A DNA stretch of 64,000 bases from Stichopus chloronotus (GCA_021234535.1 CM037848.1:13125944-13189943), one strand, 5' to 3'. Positions 23,333-37,184 are shown, counted from the first letter of the stretch. Numbers and translations: made by a program. The notes: generated by a model not told the origin, from the sequence alone.

Positions 23333-25852
23333 CTCTCTGTACTAAGCAAAGTTCTCACTCCCTTTTATATGGGAACAAAGTGATCTCCTGAACAGTTCTA
23401 TTCCATACAATGTATAAATATTCATATTGTCTAACCTATATTTAGCTCTTTCAGGAGAAAGCAAGAACAAAATTTTCTGAGTTGTGCCAAGTAAAACAGC
23501 AACAGTTGCCAACAATGGAAACAGAATTACTTCCTCTGTTGTGAACAAGGTAAACAAAGAACTCACTCGCAAAAGGGCCCACACAGAGATCTGCGATGTT
23601 TCTTCAGTAAGCACTAATTTGAATGGGCATACCCACAAATTCATTGTAAAAATAAACCCACCTCTTTTTTTGCCTCAAGAACAATGGCTCCATATTGCAC
23701 AAGTGGGTTAAAACTGCGCTAAATATACAAAGGGGAAATTACAGATGAAATTTCCCACACGCAACTGTAATTTGTAAAAAGTCCTGATAGATATTTACAA
23801 CATTTTGGGTAAAACAATTAAGATGAAGGATGACATGAATGAGCATCTCGATTTGAAGCTAACCTGTCATGAATGGTTGGGTTTCAAACCAATATTCAAA
23901 CTGATATTTAGATTGGATACTTTTTGTCTTGGGGTTGGAGGGGTTGGGGAGATGAACTCACTGTATACCAATGGCCAGATCCACCATCTAGAAACTGGAT
24001 ACTGTAGATTACTTTGCATTTGATCTTTTAATCTTGTACATTTATAGTGATTGTTTACTTCTCATCAGCTACAGCCTTGCCCTTTAAACCATCCCAGAGA
24101 TCCACTACTGTGTGGACATTTAACCCTTTGCATAGCATTCCTTATTACATCTCGGTACATGCATGTGAGGCTTGGATTTTCAAGTCATTGACGGTATATC
24201 TGCCTTTAAGCTTAGGTTCTTAAAGGAATGATATATAGTTCTTTGTACTGAACACATACTGTATAAAAGAGTTTAGCTGACTCTTTCTAGGTCTATGACA
24301 GCTCTAACGCTGTACCCTGAATTAAACAGTGTTAAAAATTTTGAGCATTGAAACATGGAGCTACTATGAATGGAGTAAAAGCAGGGTCCTTTGGAGGTGA
24401 TGCTATGGTTCAAACCCATTGTAACCTTGAATTACATTCTCAGCAACCCCTTTACAAATTCATTCAGCACCTAATCTTTCTAATCTGATAATTCGTTTGC
24501 CCCATTGCTCCACATAATCCATTTGAATTTCCTTCATGTTCTGTTCCGACAAACAGGAGTAAAAAACATCGATTGTATGAAAAGAATGACTGTTATCGTT
24601 AGTTTCTACATGCGAAAAAATGGAAATGAGTGTCTCGAAAGACATTGCACAGTTTCTTGATGAACGGTATACTTTGTAGTAATAAATGTGCAGTCTACAA
24701 TCAAGCTTACATCTAAAAAACGACCCATAAGTAAAGAAAAACTGGCATTTTGTTTCAGTGTTACCGCCTATTTCTCGATAGAGGATATTTTCGTGTACAT
24801 GAAAACTGAGAGACTTTTTGTAAGTAAATTCCCAATCATTCCGGATTCTTCCTGACGACAACACTTAGCTTATCGTAAAGCTAGATTCTTACTTAGTTTT
24901 GCAAAATTGATGGCATATGTGCCCACAAGTGCACATCCTTGGAAATCTCTTCTAATATTACTAAAAAATTATGAAGAAAACAACAGTATGGCTGCACCTA
25001 GGCTTTATAGGTGGTGCTATATCTTGCCTACAACTGTTGCTTACCCTTCAGTAATCCTGGATTATAGGCCTTTGTACCAATTAATAAGGGTTTTGAGCTT
25101 TGGAATGTCGGAACAGATCGTAAGTTCAAAGGGTTACAAGCTGCTTTTACTCCATTCGTTGGTACAGTTTAGCTCCATAATTGAAAGAACTGAAGTGCAA
25201 TACACCCATCTTGTACACTAAATTGCTATTTTAACGCCAACTATCTCTGCTACAGAGTTACAGTATTCCTGACCAGTCATAAAACAGTCAATTTTACCCC
25301 CACTTCCCCTTCCACCCTCTCATAGCTTAGCCCATGATCTGATGACCTTTTGAAAAGAATAACAAAAAATATCAACAAGAAGGTAATTTTAGCAAATGAT
25401 TTTGCAAACTTTGCAGCAAATGTGGGACATTGGTTGAAACACTGCATGTGTAATTATTCGCAATGCATCTCAGTGTGTTAGTGTGGGAGGGGGCCATAGT
25501 TCCTGTACGTTGTTAGCCATCAACAAAAAGTAGGAAGTTAATATATTAGGTTGTTGTTCTACTGTGTGCTGTACTGTGTTTCATATCATAAAGGCTTTAG
25601 TCAGTGCAAGAGGGCACAGTGAATGTAATAATTGCAGCAAAACAATTCTAGCGTACCAAACTGTGTCCTTAGTTTTAAGTTTTTGCTGCTCCATACAGAA
25701 ATTATCTACAAGTGGCTTCTAAACCTTTATGGAAAAGTGACCCTTTCTTTGATGGTGGTGAAAATGCTTTCTTGGTCAGTTTTTCCCAGTCTTGCAGTCC
25801 ACTCCCAAAACCTTTTCCCTTCCTTTGTGATGATTCAGCTAGACATATGAAG

Positions 25853-26064
25853 TCACATCGTAGATGTATACTAACCCCAGAGATTTCCAAAATGTGTGTG
25901 AGGCACTCGAGCGAGAGGCAAACGAGGGAGATCTAGGCCTCAGAGGGGTGCGGTGCTAGAATTGGTTTCGAGGGCGATTTGAGCATAGGGTCAAATGTAT
26001 GCATTAGTGAGGCAAGGGGTAAAGTCACTCGTGAAATACCCACACCAGGAAGTTATGGGGGATA
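25853..26064 (+). mobile_element. H1 element, nearly complete
   Basis: Left end TCACATCGTAGATGTATACT. Interior GAGGCAAACGAGGGAGATCT and TGCTAGAATTGGTTTCGAGG. Right end TATGCATTAGTGAGGCAAGG, GTCACTCGTGAAATACCC, then the ACACCAGGAAGTTATGGGGG hairpin. Confidence 0.7.
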
Positions 26065-26065
26065 C

Positions 26066-26260
26066 AGTATGTGGTAACGTTGTTGCCCACATTCCATAGT
26101 ATCACCACAAAATTTTTGGTGGCGTATTAAAATCTCGTCCCAAGAAGATCCTTCCTGCATGATGCAATGGCACAGGGTTAGGAAATGCCCTTGAGAAGAA
26201 TGTCCCTGCAAAGAGATAAACATGGTATCATGTGAGAGGATCGGCTGACCCAGATCCACC
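26066..26260 (+). mobile_element. T4-interior-like fragment
   Basis: The sequence shares CTGCATGATGCAATGGCACA-type, TTAGGAAATGCCCTTGAGAA and AACATGGTATCATGTGAGAG plus ATCGGCTGACCC with the middle of the T4 copy at 22.3 kb. It directly follows an H1 element. Confidence 0.4.
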
Positions 26261-29156
26261 AAGTTCGAACACTGTTATGATATATTTCATTTTTTAAATT
26301 TTGCCATTTTTGTCCCACCATTTGTATCTTTAGTTTCAGAAGTGTACCTTGGATTTACCTTGGACTGGGAAGGGAGAGTGGTCATATTATTATTTCTATA
26401 AATTCCTCTCTTACCTGGCCCTGTACAAACTGTATTGCACCTCTTTCTACCATTGGTTGGAAGAATGGGAAGAAGTGAGTTGGGTGAAGGAAGGGGACGA
26501 GGTAAGATATAAGGAGGCCAGTTTAAATGGTGGTTATCACCATCAGGTACCTTGTTTACTGTACAACACTTTTCATGCTGGTATTACTTTGTACAGTACT
26601 ACTGGTCATCCATTTCCACATAAAAAAAAAACATTGACACCACTTTGTGCTAACTGCTATCCTGAAAGGACATATATGTCCGTATTTGTTTCCTTCCATT
26701 GTGTTTTGCTGGTATTTGAACTGAGAATCCTGTAGGTGACCTTTGTTACCAATCTAGTGAGTAGTGTACAGGTGTCTTCATTCTTTGTAAAGTAACAAAA
26801 GTCAGTGGCATGTTCAGTTTGTGAGGAATTTTACAGGTCGACACCTTTTTGGTATGGATAGGTTCTTATGGATTCAACAGTCAGTGTTTAGAAAAAGAAG
26901 AAGAATGGGGGAAAAAAATATAAGAATTAAAAAAAAAATAGTATGGCATTTAACATCCAAAATGAGTTAAAATAATTGTGTGCTTTCAAGTACAGTACAT
27001 AAAAGCTACATTTGTCTTTGCCTACATGTGTTAAATGGTGATGTTTGTTGCTCTAATTGTTGGCCTCGGTCTTGTCAGAAGAAATATCTTTGAAATCTAC
27101 TATTTTACAGCTTTTCATCTACTTTGTAAACTTAACAATTTCAATTGCATCTTCTGTACATTATAATGTTTACTCATAGCACACGGTGTAATATATATGC
27201 AAATGAGTTTTTTCTTTTATGGTGAACACCACCGCCCACTCCTCCATCTTTTGAACCTACTGTACTGGGCAAGTTGCACCGAAACTGATGTATTTAACGT
27301 CACAATCCCGCTTTACAGAGGAAATGCCTTCCGATGCAGACTGTTGTGAATATTTGGCTGATTATGTTTTTTTGCATCTGTAGTAATATTCATCTCTCTA
27401 TGAACATTATGTAAGTGTTGTTGCTCTGCTACATGTATGCAATTTTTTTCAAGTCAGTTTTGTCAATGATTTCTGGGAAGTCCATCCGTTTACATGGCAT
27501 TCAGCACATGCTGGTTCATTTAACCAATAAACCGCATCCTGTGGACTCGTCAAGAAAGACATTAAAACTAGTGAGAAAAAGATGCCTGCATTTTGTCACA
27601 GCCAATTAGCATTATTTGACAGAGATCTCTAAACAGAATGGACATAAAAGTGAAACGAAAGGAGTGGACAAAAGAAAATTTAAACCTGGATGTACTTCAG
27701 TAGAAGTACCACATATAGGTCATGATTTCAGTTAACTGTTCTGTTATTTGTTGGCCCCTTCATTACAATATGTGTGTGTTAATGTCAGTACTGTGCATCA
27801 ACCGAAGGAAAACAAACAAGTGAAATTTATTTATTTGAACAGTAACAACATTCTAACAGCATACTTGTGAGAAAAGGAAAGGAACGCGCATATGAGTTAC
27901 TACTTGTTTGTTACAATGCAGGTTTCTGTGTATGTAAACCTCATGGCTGGCATTTTCCTTAACTAAACACAACATCTACACTGTAGTGTACTTTGATTCT
28001 CCACTCATACTGTGTAGTCAGAGGCCTGCTTTGCGGCCTAGAAATTACATATGTGAGTGTTTGCTTGTGTGCTCAGTGTGTGTGTGTGTGTCTACCATCC
28101 GTGTCTGTTCACTGATGTGCTTTTCCAAGAATTGAATGACTGTTCTAGGGAAGTGACATTTACATCTAGGAAGGATATATGAAGATAGCTGCTTGATCAA
28201 GGAATATTAAGGTTAAGGGGAAAATTGTATTGCAATTTTTTTGAATGGGAAAGGGATGTGGCCTTTCATTGTGACAGTGTGATTTGAACGGAGTAGGAAC
28301 TACTTGGCACCGGTTGGTTGCTTTTTAAGAATTGTCCAAGCCGGGGATTTTTCTATCCTGGTTCCCACTTGATTGGAAAAAAAAACTCTTTCATGACTCA
28401 CGTAAGAAAGGAAAGCAGACAAACTTTTCTGGAGATTAATATTTGGAAAACTTTGAACAGAAAACAGGCAAAGTGGTTCAGTGAAATTTCAGTGGCCATC
28501 AGATGTGTATTTGTGTGAGGGGAATGTCTTCTTGGATTTTCTGTTGCATGCCCTGTTTGCCGTTTGTTTTAAACATCTTGACAGAGTAAGACGTTCATTG
28601 ATTGCAGTCTGACCATAAACCCAAACAGTGTGCAAGATACGTTTGGTCACACCCGCTTTTCTGAGAATCTTTGTTTAATTGTTTGTCTTGAGTTGATATC
28701 ATCAAGATTGTATTGTGATTATGGTGCCATTGGAGTCATAGAATGTGATACAGGAGTGTACTTTCTATTTGCGAGTGGATTTTTCGAGTTTTGTCGTTGC
28801 AGTTTCAGTTGGATTAAATGGTTTACATCATTTCCGTGCGGGAGATCGCAAGCTTTTAAGGATTCATACTTTGGATATATACATCTCAAGATGCATGAAG
28901 AACTGATGGCCTTCCATGGAGTAATCCACAGTACGGAACGACTCCTTAGTGAAGTAAATAATGTTTGATTTATACTACTATATTTAAGAAATGTTGTGAG
29001 CCCACAGCTGTGCTTAAAGAGGGCGGCGAATGTTACCAAAGGGCATAGTTCAGTGATGTTGTGGGTTGAATTTAAATGTTTGCTCTGTCCTTGTAACTCT
29101 ATTAAGGGCGCACTTGAAAGCTTCCATTTTTAGTAACGTATAGTACAAAGAAGTAA

Positions 29157-29745
29157 TCAGAAAGGGGTACACTGGAATATTAAAGTAGGAGGGGAGTGCA
29201 CAATCAGAAGGGGGTACATATGTATGTAATGAGAAGGGATCAAGTACACATGTTTTGTAATTAGAAAGAGTTGCACATACATGTAATAAGAAGAGAGTAC
29301 ACACGTGTAATGGAAGGCAGTACACATGTTTTGCAGAAGTGGTATACATTGTATGTAATCAGAACCTGGAGGAACACGTAATCAGAAAGGAATACACATG
29401 TTTGTAATTAGAAGAGAGTACACATGTATGTAGTCAGAAGAGAGTACACATGTACTGTATGTAATCAGAAGAGAGTACACATGTATGTAATCAGAAGGGA
29501 AAACCTTTTATGCGTATGAAATCAGTTACATAAAATCAGATGGAAGTACACCTGCATACAAAATCAAAAGAGAGTACATTTGTAGTGTGTGATAAGAAGG
29601 AAGTACAGTACCCATTATACTACTGGGAAAAAGTACACAATTAGGTCATTTGTTGAGAGTACACATGTATGTAATTGGATGGAAGTAGACATGTATACCT
29701 GTAACCAGAAAGGAGTACACATGTATGCAATCAGTTGGGAGTATG
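29157..29745 (+). repeat. Degenerate 26-bp minisatellite
   Basis: Variants of GAGTACACATGTATGTAATC plus AGAAGA recur about 18-20 times with small length changes. The clearest run is 29410-29500. Open frames here reflect the repeat and not genes. Confidence 0.8.
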
Positions 29746-30160
29746 AGCAAGCAGATGGGTGCACGAGCATGCAGAACATGCGCACTACGTAATCAATGTA
29801 ACATGCAGTAGGCACCAAAATGTGAACAGTGCAGTGATCGGTGTGACCAAGAGAAGTAATTTGCGGTGAACATTTGACATTTTGCGAGGTCAAATGTTCA
29901 AATTTTGAAAACAGAAATGATGCGCCGGTGAGAAAAGAAAGTATGTACAGGGAGTAGAAACTCAGTATTATTGATTCCCACGCGATAGTTGGCTGGATTC
30001 CTGTGCGTAAAGTTCATAGCAGCCGACATTTTGCCCATAGATTACAATTTGGGGCCTGTACTATACATGTATCATTCTTGGAACTATATTGAATGTTGTC
30101 TATATATCATTATTAGCATTTACTTATGGATGTTATGGGTGTGGAGTGCAATTCCACGTA

Positions 30161-30306
30161 TTCACATTGAAGACAGGCACTTACCCCTTGCTTCACTAAT
30201 GCATTCATTCAGCGATGCTCTAAATTGCCTGGAAATTTAATTCTAGCACACTACCCTCCAATGCCTGGCCTACCCTCATCCACACCATAGTGATATGTGG
30301 GAAATC
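30161..30306 (+). mobile_element. H1 element, short complete copy
   Basis: TTCACATTGAAGACAGGCAC, TTACCCCTTGCTTCACTAAT, an interior AATTCTAGCACACTACCCTC, and the closing module CCACACCATAGTGATATGTGGG. The right inverted repeat is missing while the hairpin is kept. Confidence 0.6.
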
Positions 30307-30352
30307 AAAACAGTGTTATAGTACACATATATGTAATATTGTAGAGGGGACA

Positions 30353-30410
30353 CTCACATCGTAGACACATACTTACCCCTTGCCTCCTGCATACATTGGA
30401 CCCATTTATG
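30353..30410 (+). mobile_element. H1 element, left-end fragment
   Basis: CTCACATCGTAGACACATAC is followed by TTACCCCTTGCCTCCTGCAT. It lies 46 bases after another H1 copy; no right end was found nearby. Confidence 0.5.
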
Positions 30411-31639
30411 TGATTGAGAGTAGATACAATGGAAGGGACATGACAGATATGGTGGCAGGTAGTGAAGAAAGGAAAGAGAAAATGGAAGGCACAGTGCATG
30501 GGACGATAGGAAGGTCAGTGACAGGGGAACACATGGCCCATTGAAATAAACTTCATCAGGACTATGATAGTGTTGAGTGTGATGAGAAGTTTGGATACAA
30601 ATCTGTTGCTGGCACAGGGAGTCCTTGGATGTATAGTATGACCAAGTGAAGACCTTCACTCATATGCACGGTATGTTGAAAATCTGCCAAACCTATTTTC
30701 AGTATGTTTCAGATGTTTTTCAACTCTGTGAGAATAGGGTTTTTGATTGATCTAGCAAATCACTCCAACAACACATGCACTGGAAGTCAAAACTGCTGAC
30801 CGTGAGACACACCTTGCAATTAGGAAATGACATGTTTGCATCAGAATATCATCTCTACTTTGGGAATTCTTCTTTTAACGAACCAGACAGTTGCATTAAA
30901 GCATCTTGTACAAAATGAACTGAACATTGTTGTGTTCATTTGCAGTCTGCAGGATGGATTTTTCCTTTCACATTTCCTTGAACTTTAATCTGTCTTTCAG
31001 TTAATTGATCAATTTCCTGCTCTTTGTTAAAGCAACACAAAATGTTATTTTGGTATTTTTCAAGATTAGTTCTATTCCAAGCTGCAATACTAATTAAAGT
31101 GCAGACCTGTTGAAGATAATAAATATTGTGGGTCAAGCTCTCTGTGAGCCACAATAGTGATCACTTTTCTACTTCTTTTGGTCATAAAATGACCTTGGGA
31201 GGCCCTGAATTTTCTTCCACCTCATTTGGTACCCTGCAAAGATCTTTGTGTAGACACCATTAGGTATTGCCACTGAGTGTACAGTGTAGTTAACATGGAC
31301 TGCATTTAGGCAGAGAAAAAAAGAAATATGTTGCTTTAAAGTGTCATGGAGTGCAACTGTCTGAGTGCTGAGCCAATGCTGCAGACCATTTTGGGCCGGT
31401 GTTTCCAGGTGAGAATTTTAGTTGTTACAGCTTTTGATAAATTATGGCCATTGCTCACCTAGGAACTGTTTGACTACAAATCAGATTTGTGGTCAGTGAT
31501 GCCTTTGAGATGGCATCTTTGATGTCCATCTTTTTACGTAATGTAAAGGGAGGAAAACAATAATACTCAAAGTTTTAGGTACTTTGTTGCCTTTGCTAGA
31601 GGCAAAATTCCGAAAGTGCAATAAAGACATGTTGAAGCG

Positions 31640-31797
31640 ACTGGATCGAAAAATCAGGGCGAGCCTAGGCTTTGAGTTCACAGTGCTTGAATTGATTCTG
31701 AGATTATCTTGAGCAAGGTCAAACGAATGCGTTAGTGATCAAGGGGTAAGTATTACAGTCAATTGTGAATACCCACACCAGTGAGTGGTGGGGAATC
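31640..31797 (+). mobile_element. H1 element, right-half copy
   Basis: Interior GTGCTTGAATTGATTCTGAG and GAGCAAGGTCAAACGAATGC, then TTAGTGATCAAGGGGTAAGT and the closing ACCCACACCAGTGAGTGGTG hairpin. It abuts the T3 element that begins six bases later. Confidence 0.65.
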
Positions 31798-31802
31798 TTT
31801 CA

Positions 31803-32396
31803 TTAAAGGAGAAGGAAACCCTGGGAATATATTCATCAAAATGAAGCAGAAGTGTGTTTGACAAACATCTTCCCAAAGTTTAATTCAGAGATATTGTTTC
31901 CTAACCAAGTTACACAGTTTTGAAATTCAGAGAAGGGTGCTGCCATTTTTGCCTAAGTTGAATGTAAAGCAACTTGAGTAAGTCAAATAATGATGTCACA
32001 TAACCACTGATAGCAAAAATTTTAATGTATTTCTTTATATTCTTTACCTATTATTTCTATCAATCTGAAACACACTTGTACACATTTTGTGTTGAATTAC
32101 TGAGGTGTATCATGCAATAATCAAATCATTAATACTATGTCTTGAATCTATGCATGACTGTTCAAATTTATTGACAATGAAATATAAAGAAAAACAAAAG
32201 CTTTTCAATCACATGTGGTCTGGTGATGTCATCGCAATTTCAAAATGGCAGCTTCCTGATAATTTTCTAAGAATGTTCAAATTGCAATATCTTGGAAAGT
32301 AAGCAACGTACTTAACTGAAATTTGGTAATGGTGTTCACCATATATTAGTCTCTCATTTAACATTGTCAAAGGTCCTGACTTGCCTTCTCCTTTAA
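31803..32396. mobile_element. T3 element, 594 bp with TTAA ends
   Basis: TTAAAGGAGAAGGAAA at the left is mirrored by TTGCCTTCTCCTTTAA at the right. The interior is AT-rich and non-coding. Only one copy lies in this window. It begins six bases after an H1 element. Confidence 0.75.
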
Positions 32397-34257
32397 CCTA
32401 TAATGTACCAATAAACCACTGACGCGAAAAGAGAACTTAATCTGTTCCTCTGTTTTGACAATTCTAAAGCATTTTTTTTTCCAAATTTGATGTGAATGGA
32501 AATACTAGCATTTTTTGATTAGATCTTTAATTGTGCCTTCCAAGTTTGTCAGAGATGTTATCGTTATGTTGATCCTGATAAAAGTGAATGATTGCATAAC
32601 TCTGTGACTTATTATAACCAGCTGTGAGGTGTATGGTACTTTCAAAATGTGGCCAAAATTTTGAACCACTGTGGTGCCTACATTGGCGAAGCCTGTACAT
32701 GGGGAAAAATAGAGCCTAAGGGCCTCTGAGCACATGAACTGTGTTTCCAGCTGTTTGGATGCACCAAGAGTGCTTCTTCATTTTTGTACTTCCCTTGTAT
32801 CTATCTTTTTCATGGAGTGCACACAGTCATGTTGAAGTTAAAATGCAGTCACCGCAATCGGTGTTAGCAGAGTCCCCTATCGTAATTCATGGATGGCTCT
32901 TTTGCATCAAGTGACAATATTTTTGTGACTGGATTGCTAAATTTATGAAATTATTTTCTTTACTTTGAATACACAATAGTTTGAAATACCTCAGAATATA
33001 CTTCTAAGGCATAAAAGAGGAGATTTGTAAGATTTAGCTGATGATTCAGAATAAAGTTGGGGCGACTGCTTAAATTCCCTTTAAGGATGCATTTCAGTTC
33101 AAGTTATTTCATATGTCCCACAAACAAGAAAACCACTCTATACAATGGACACACTGTATTTTTGTGCAGTGAACTTGGGATTCAGACTATGAAAAGGTTT
33201 TGATGAACTAGCTGTTGATCATTCACTTTAGTTTCATGTGGCTTTAGCAGATCGTAATTCTCAATATTGCTCACTTCAGACAAAGTGCTGATTATAGTGA
33301 ACCAGTTAGACTGGAGTGGCTGAAATTGCTGTTCGGTGCATAATTCATGCTTATGTATGCACCTCCCTCCCCCCCTACCCCAGACAAAACTGAGAAAATG
33401 TTTTTGCTCTGTGCAAAAAAGAAAGGAAAAGCTCTCCTTGCATCGTACAGTTTGTCCCTGCTTTTTTTTTTAGGCTTGTTTCTTGGAAAAGGACTAGTCG
33501 ATACGAAAGTAAAACATTTTTGTATCTGCTTTGTCTAGTAGAGTGCTGCAAAAAAAAAAAAGAAAGTTCAAGCCCAACAGTAACATGATCATCGCCCTAC
33601 AAAAAAAAAAGAGAAAGTCATATGTCAGCTGTTTTCAAGGAACTTGATTTACATAGAAACCAGGAAACAAATCGAAACAAATCCAAGGGTGTTTTCAGTT
33701 CATGACTTTTCCCTGAAGTTGAAACAGGAAGGTGACCTTGTTCAACATTGAAGAAATAAATTATGAATATTTATGATGGTAGATGAAAGCCAATGAAATG
33801 AATGCCTGTGAATACATCAACAAAGCAGTGCATGTTTCCATGTGTCATGCGTAAAGGTGTACTTTGCATTACTGTACTTGCTTCCAGCTGATGTAGCACC
33901 AGGTTAAGTGACCCAGCTCCAGTTTCCAAAAATGTCTCAAAATAGGCAGAAAATTGTTTGTTCAAATGTGCCCCTCTCTGACTGCGTATACGCTTGTGAA
34001 TTATGCTGCCACCAGAAGTTGTCCAGTTCAAAGCCAAAGAGATGTCTTTGGGATATCTCATCACTATGCATGATGCAATTAAACGATACCTGATACATGT
34101 TTGTAATTTTCATCAGAACATTTTGCTGCGTTTCTTCCAATAGATGCTACAAGACTTATGTACTGTACCCTTCTTTGAATCATATTCAACAGCTTTAATT
34201 AACATTCAAGTTATGATAGAAAAAAAGAAAAGTTGATGACAGTGATCCTACAGGCAT

Positions 34258-34335
34258 GGTTGTAGGGAGTGTGTTGAGACATGGTTTATGGGTCATTCGA
34301 AAATAATGTAACCAGGTTAATTTTCACAGTTTAAA
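34258..34335 (+). mobile_element. H2 element, right-end fragment
   Basis: TGTGTTGAGACATGGTTTAT, GGGTCATTCGAAAATAATGT, then AACCAGGTTAATTTTC. Only the terminal part is present. Confidence 0.45.
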
Positions 34336-34432
34336 GCTCAAATGTGGGTACAGTACCCTAGTTGGCAGTATGTCATTTTAACATACAAGCTCACATGGTT
34401 TTAAGCAGTCACCTAATATACACAGAAGTTTA

Positions 34433-34570
34433 TTTATATACTTCCCTCCTTACCTGTCCCAACACAGCAACTGCACTCTGTCGCTACCATGCTGAAGAGT
34501 GCTGGTAGCCTTGTAACACTACCCTTGATACGGTCTGACCTATTACTGGTTCCCTTTTTCTGAATTAGCC
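34433..34570 (+). mobile_element. H2 element, left-end copy
   Basis: CTTCCCTCCTTACCTGTCCC, AACACAGCAACTGCACTCTG, then an interior sharing GTGCTGGTAGCCTTGTAACA and ACGGTCTGACCTATTACTGG with the 7.2-kb copy. No right arm. Confidence 0.55.
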
Positions 34571-34984
34571 ATTTCTAAGGTGTCTTAAGTGTTAAGCCAG
34601 TCTTCAGTAACTCTTCTCGTACACCACGTGAAAGCTAGACGGTAAATTGGAAGAATGTCGGTTATGTGGCCTACATGGCATCATTGGTAAAAGAGTGATA
34701 ACTCTTGGGTTTGTTTGAATTCACTATGATTCTACGCACAGGAAATTGTTATGTGTAATTGTCAGGATGTCATACAACACAAAATCCGTTGTTCAGCTAC
34801 CACAGTCCTGAACACTGGGAGCTGCTGTGCCTGGAAAGGACTCAAAAAGCATGGTTATCCTAGCATTGCAACTTGCAACCAGTTTCTTAGCTACATTTAA
34901 CTTTGTATAAATTTCATGAAGGTAGAGGAGTTTCCAAGGTCACCAGTTACTTCTGGAAGGGCAGTGGGATGTGCAATAGCTGTG

Positions 34985-35134
34985 CGAGGCAAACGAGGGC
35001 AGGCTTGAACTTAGAGGGCGCGAGGCTAGAATTGATTTTGAGGACATTTAGAGCAAGGCTAAATGTATGCATTAGTGAAACAAGGGGTGAGTGTAGCCAC
35101 TTGTGAATACCCACACCATTGAGTAGTGGGGATT
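34985..35134 (+). mobile_element. H1 element, right-half copy
   Basis: GAGGCAAACGAGGGCAGGCT, GCTAGAATTGATTTTGAGGA, GTATGCATTAGTGAAACAAG, GGGTGAGTGTAGCCACTTGT, then CCCACACCATTGAGTAGTGGG. The left inverted repeat is not visible. Confidence 0.65.
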
Positions 35135-36186
35135 ACCAGTTACTTCTGGCAGGGTAGTGTGATGTGCAATTTGTGCTGAGTCAGGTCACTTATATGTCCC
35201 TTAAAAACAGCAAAACACGGTGAATTTTGGGATGTTTAAAGTTTCATGATTCTTGGTTTGATCATTGAAACAATGGAAAAAAAAAATCATTGTAGTCAAT
35301 TTCATTAGTATCTGATTTCTTGGACTCCAAGAAGAGTTTTCATCCAAAAGCAAACATTTAGGCTAAGTGCAGTAAATTTGCACTTCTGTTGCTGTAAAGA
35401 TTTGCCACTGTCTTCTTTGCCACTGACCAACCATTCTTCCCACAGATTGATCTGTCTGGCTGTTAAGAGTTCTGGTCTATACCAGGAGTAAGACCTAATA
35501 TATATTAATTTATGTAAAACTAACAGTTCAAAAAAATTTGAACACTTTGTTATCATGTTGAATTATCCATGTTAAATGGAGCAGATCTAAATTGAGCAAA
35601 TCTGGAGTTGTTGTAAACACATTTAAAACCTGTTAATGTTGCTATAGTACTGTAGCTACAGTGAAATTCATACCATGACCAGCTTACCAGCTTTTTCATA
35701 GGTCTGCAATTCATGTCCACATCATATATGTGCCAACCCTATAAGTGTTGACTGCGTATGGTGCTCTCTTCGTTTACCCAGCAAACATGAAAGGGCAAAT
35801 AACCCGACGAGGTAGGATGTAAATATTAGGCTGTTGGCATGGTGACAGTGCCATTTCCAAGAAGAATCATATTTATTTGCCTGCCATGAAACAATTTCAG
35901 GACTGACTTATATTTACAAAAATACCAGCAGTATCCTTTGCAGGGGAACGATATCTTTTTTTTTTCTTCTGCTGGGGGTGATGGGAGTTTCTTTTTTATT
36001 TTCAACAAGAGGTGAAATGTAGCTGTCATCCTTGAAAACAGTCACAATTCCAAGCTTGTTTATTGAAAAATGTGTTAATACTGAACCAGTGTCTACAACT
36101 TTAGTATCAAGGTGTGGTCCATCAGTGTTTGCCTAGTTCTTTAAATACAGTTTGTTATTTTCATATTTAATTTGAGGCAAACAATG

Positions 36187-36426
36187 TTCACATCCTAGAC
36201 ATGTACTTACACCAATTTCCTCACTGACGCATGCATAAATTTGGAAGATGCGTTCTGAGGCACTCAAGGGAAAGGCGAAGGAGGGCGGGCTAGGTCATAG
36301 AGAGGGCAGTGCCAGAATTAGTTTCGAGGATGATTGTGAGCATGGGTCAAATGGATGCATTAGTGACGGAAGGGGTAAGTAGAGTCACTCGTGAATATCC
36401 ACACCAGGAACTTAGTGGTGGGGAAT
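36187..36426 (+). mobile_element. H1 element, complete reference copy (240 bp)
   Basis: It runs from TTCACATCCTAGACATGTAC and TTACACCAATTTCCTCACTG, through GCGAAGGAGGGCGGGCTAGG and GCCAGAATTAGTTTCGAGGA, to TGGATGCATTAGTGACGGAA, GGGGTAAGTAGAGTCACTCG and a terminal hairpin module ending GGTGGGG. Left and right arms are imperfect inverted repeats of about 40 bp, but the hairpin exists only on the right. Confidence 0.75.
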
Positions 36427-37184
36427 ATATTTTGGAAATCTGGAGTTGTTAAAAAGAGGAGCACATATTATGAATCAGTTCATGAATATGGATCTTATGT
36501 ACAGTATGGTGGAATTCCACCCTTGCGTCATCTGAGAATTGTTTAAAGAATGCCCCCTAGAAAAAAAAAAAGTGTTTGGATGGACTTTTTGGAAGTATTG
36601 GAGAATATTGGCTATTTACATCAAGTTATACTACCTCCATCGTTCTACACTGACAGAGTGGATCGCACGTGAAGTGCAGTTCTTTTTATGAGTAAGGGAG
36701 GGCTGTCAAGTAAAGCCTTGATAAAAGAATTTCAAGAGTAACTAATTTACATGCCTATATATTAAACTTGAGGAAGACTAAAATCTGTTTTATGAGACAC
36801 TTCTATCGCAATAGTCTTGTATTTAAGATTAATAAATTAAGACTTGATTACCTCTCTGACTCTGTAAAGTAGTTCCCACTAGTTAATGTGTCACCATGTG
36901 CCTTAAGAGGGTATGAAATATGGTGTTATTCAATTACTGTCACTTTTATGTGGACATTGTGTCGGGATAAAACAATCCATTCTATTTATCGATACCCGGC
37001 GATGCAATATCATCTGTCCAACATTGCTGAATATCGAATTAAAGTGAGGTAGTCACAGCCCACACTTAAAGGGCAGGCATTTTATCTCCAAGACACAAAC
37101 AATTTGCCCAGCTTGTACATGACCAGGCCTGAACATAAATGTCAGACATACCCACTATCCCTTTAAGAAAGTTGAAATAATCAT

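Noticed and set aside
24460..24864. Minus-strand open frame of 134 codons with protein-like composition
   Set aside because: It starts with GTG rather than ATG, lacks splice sites and shows no family signature.
34655..34740. tRNA-like stretch (GGCATCATTGGTA and GGGTTTGTTTGAAT)
   Set aside because: It resembles A and B boxes only loosely, and acceptor and anticodon stems cannot be completed. At most it is a decayed SINE.
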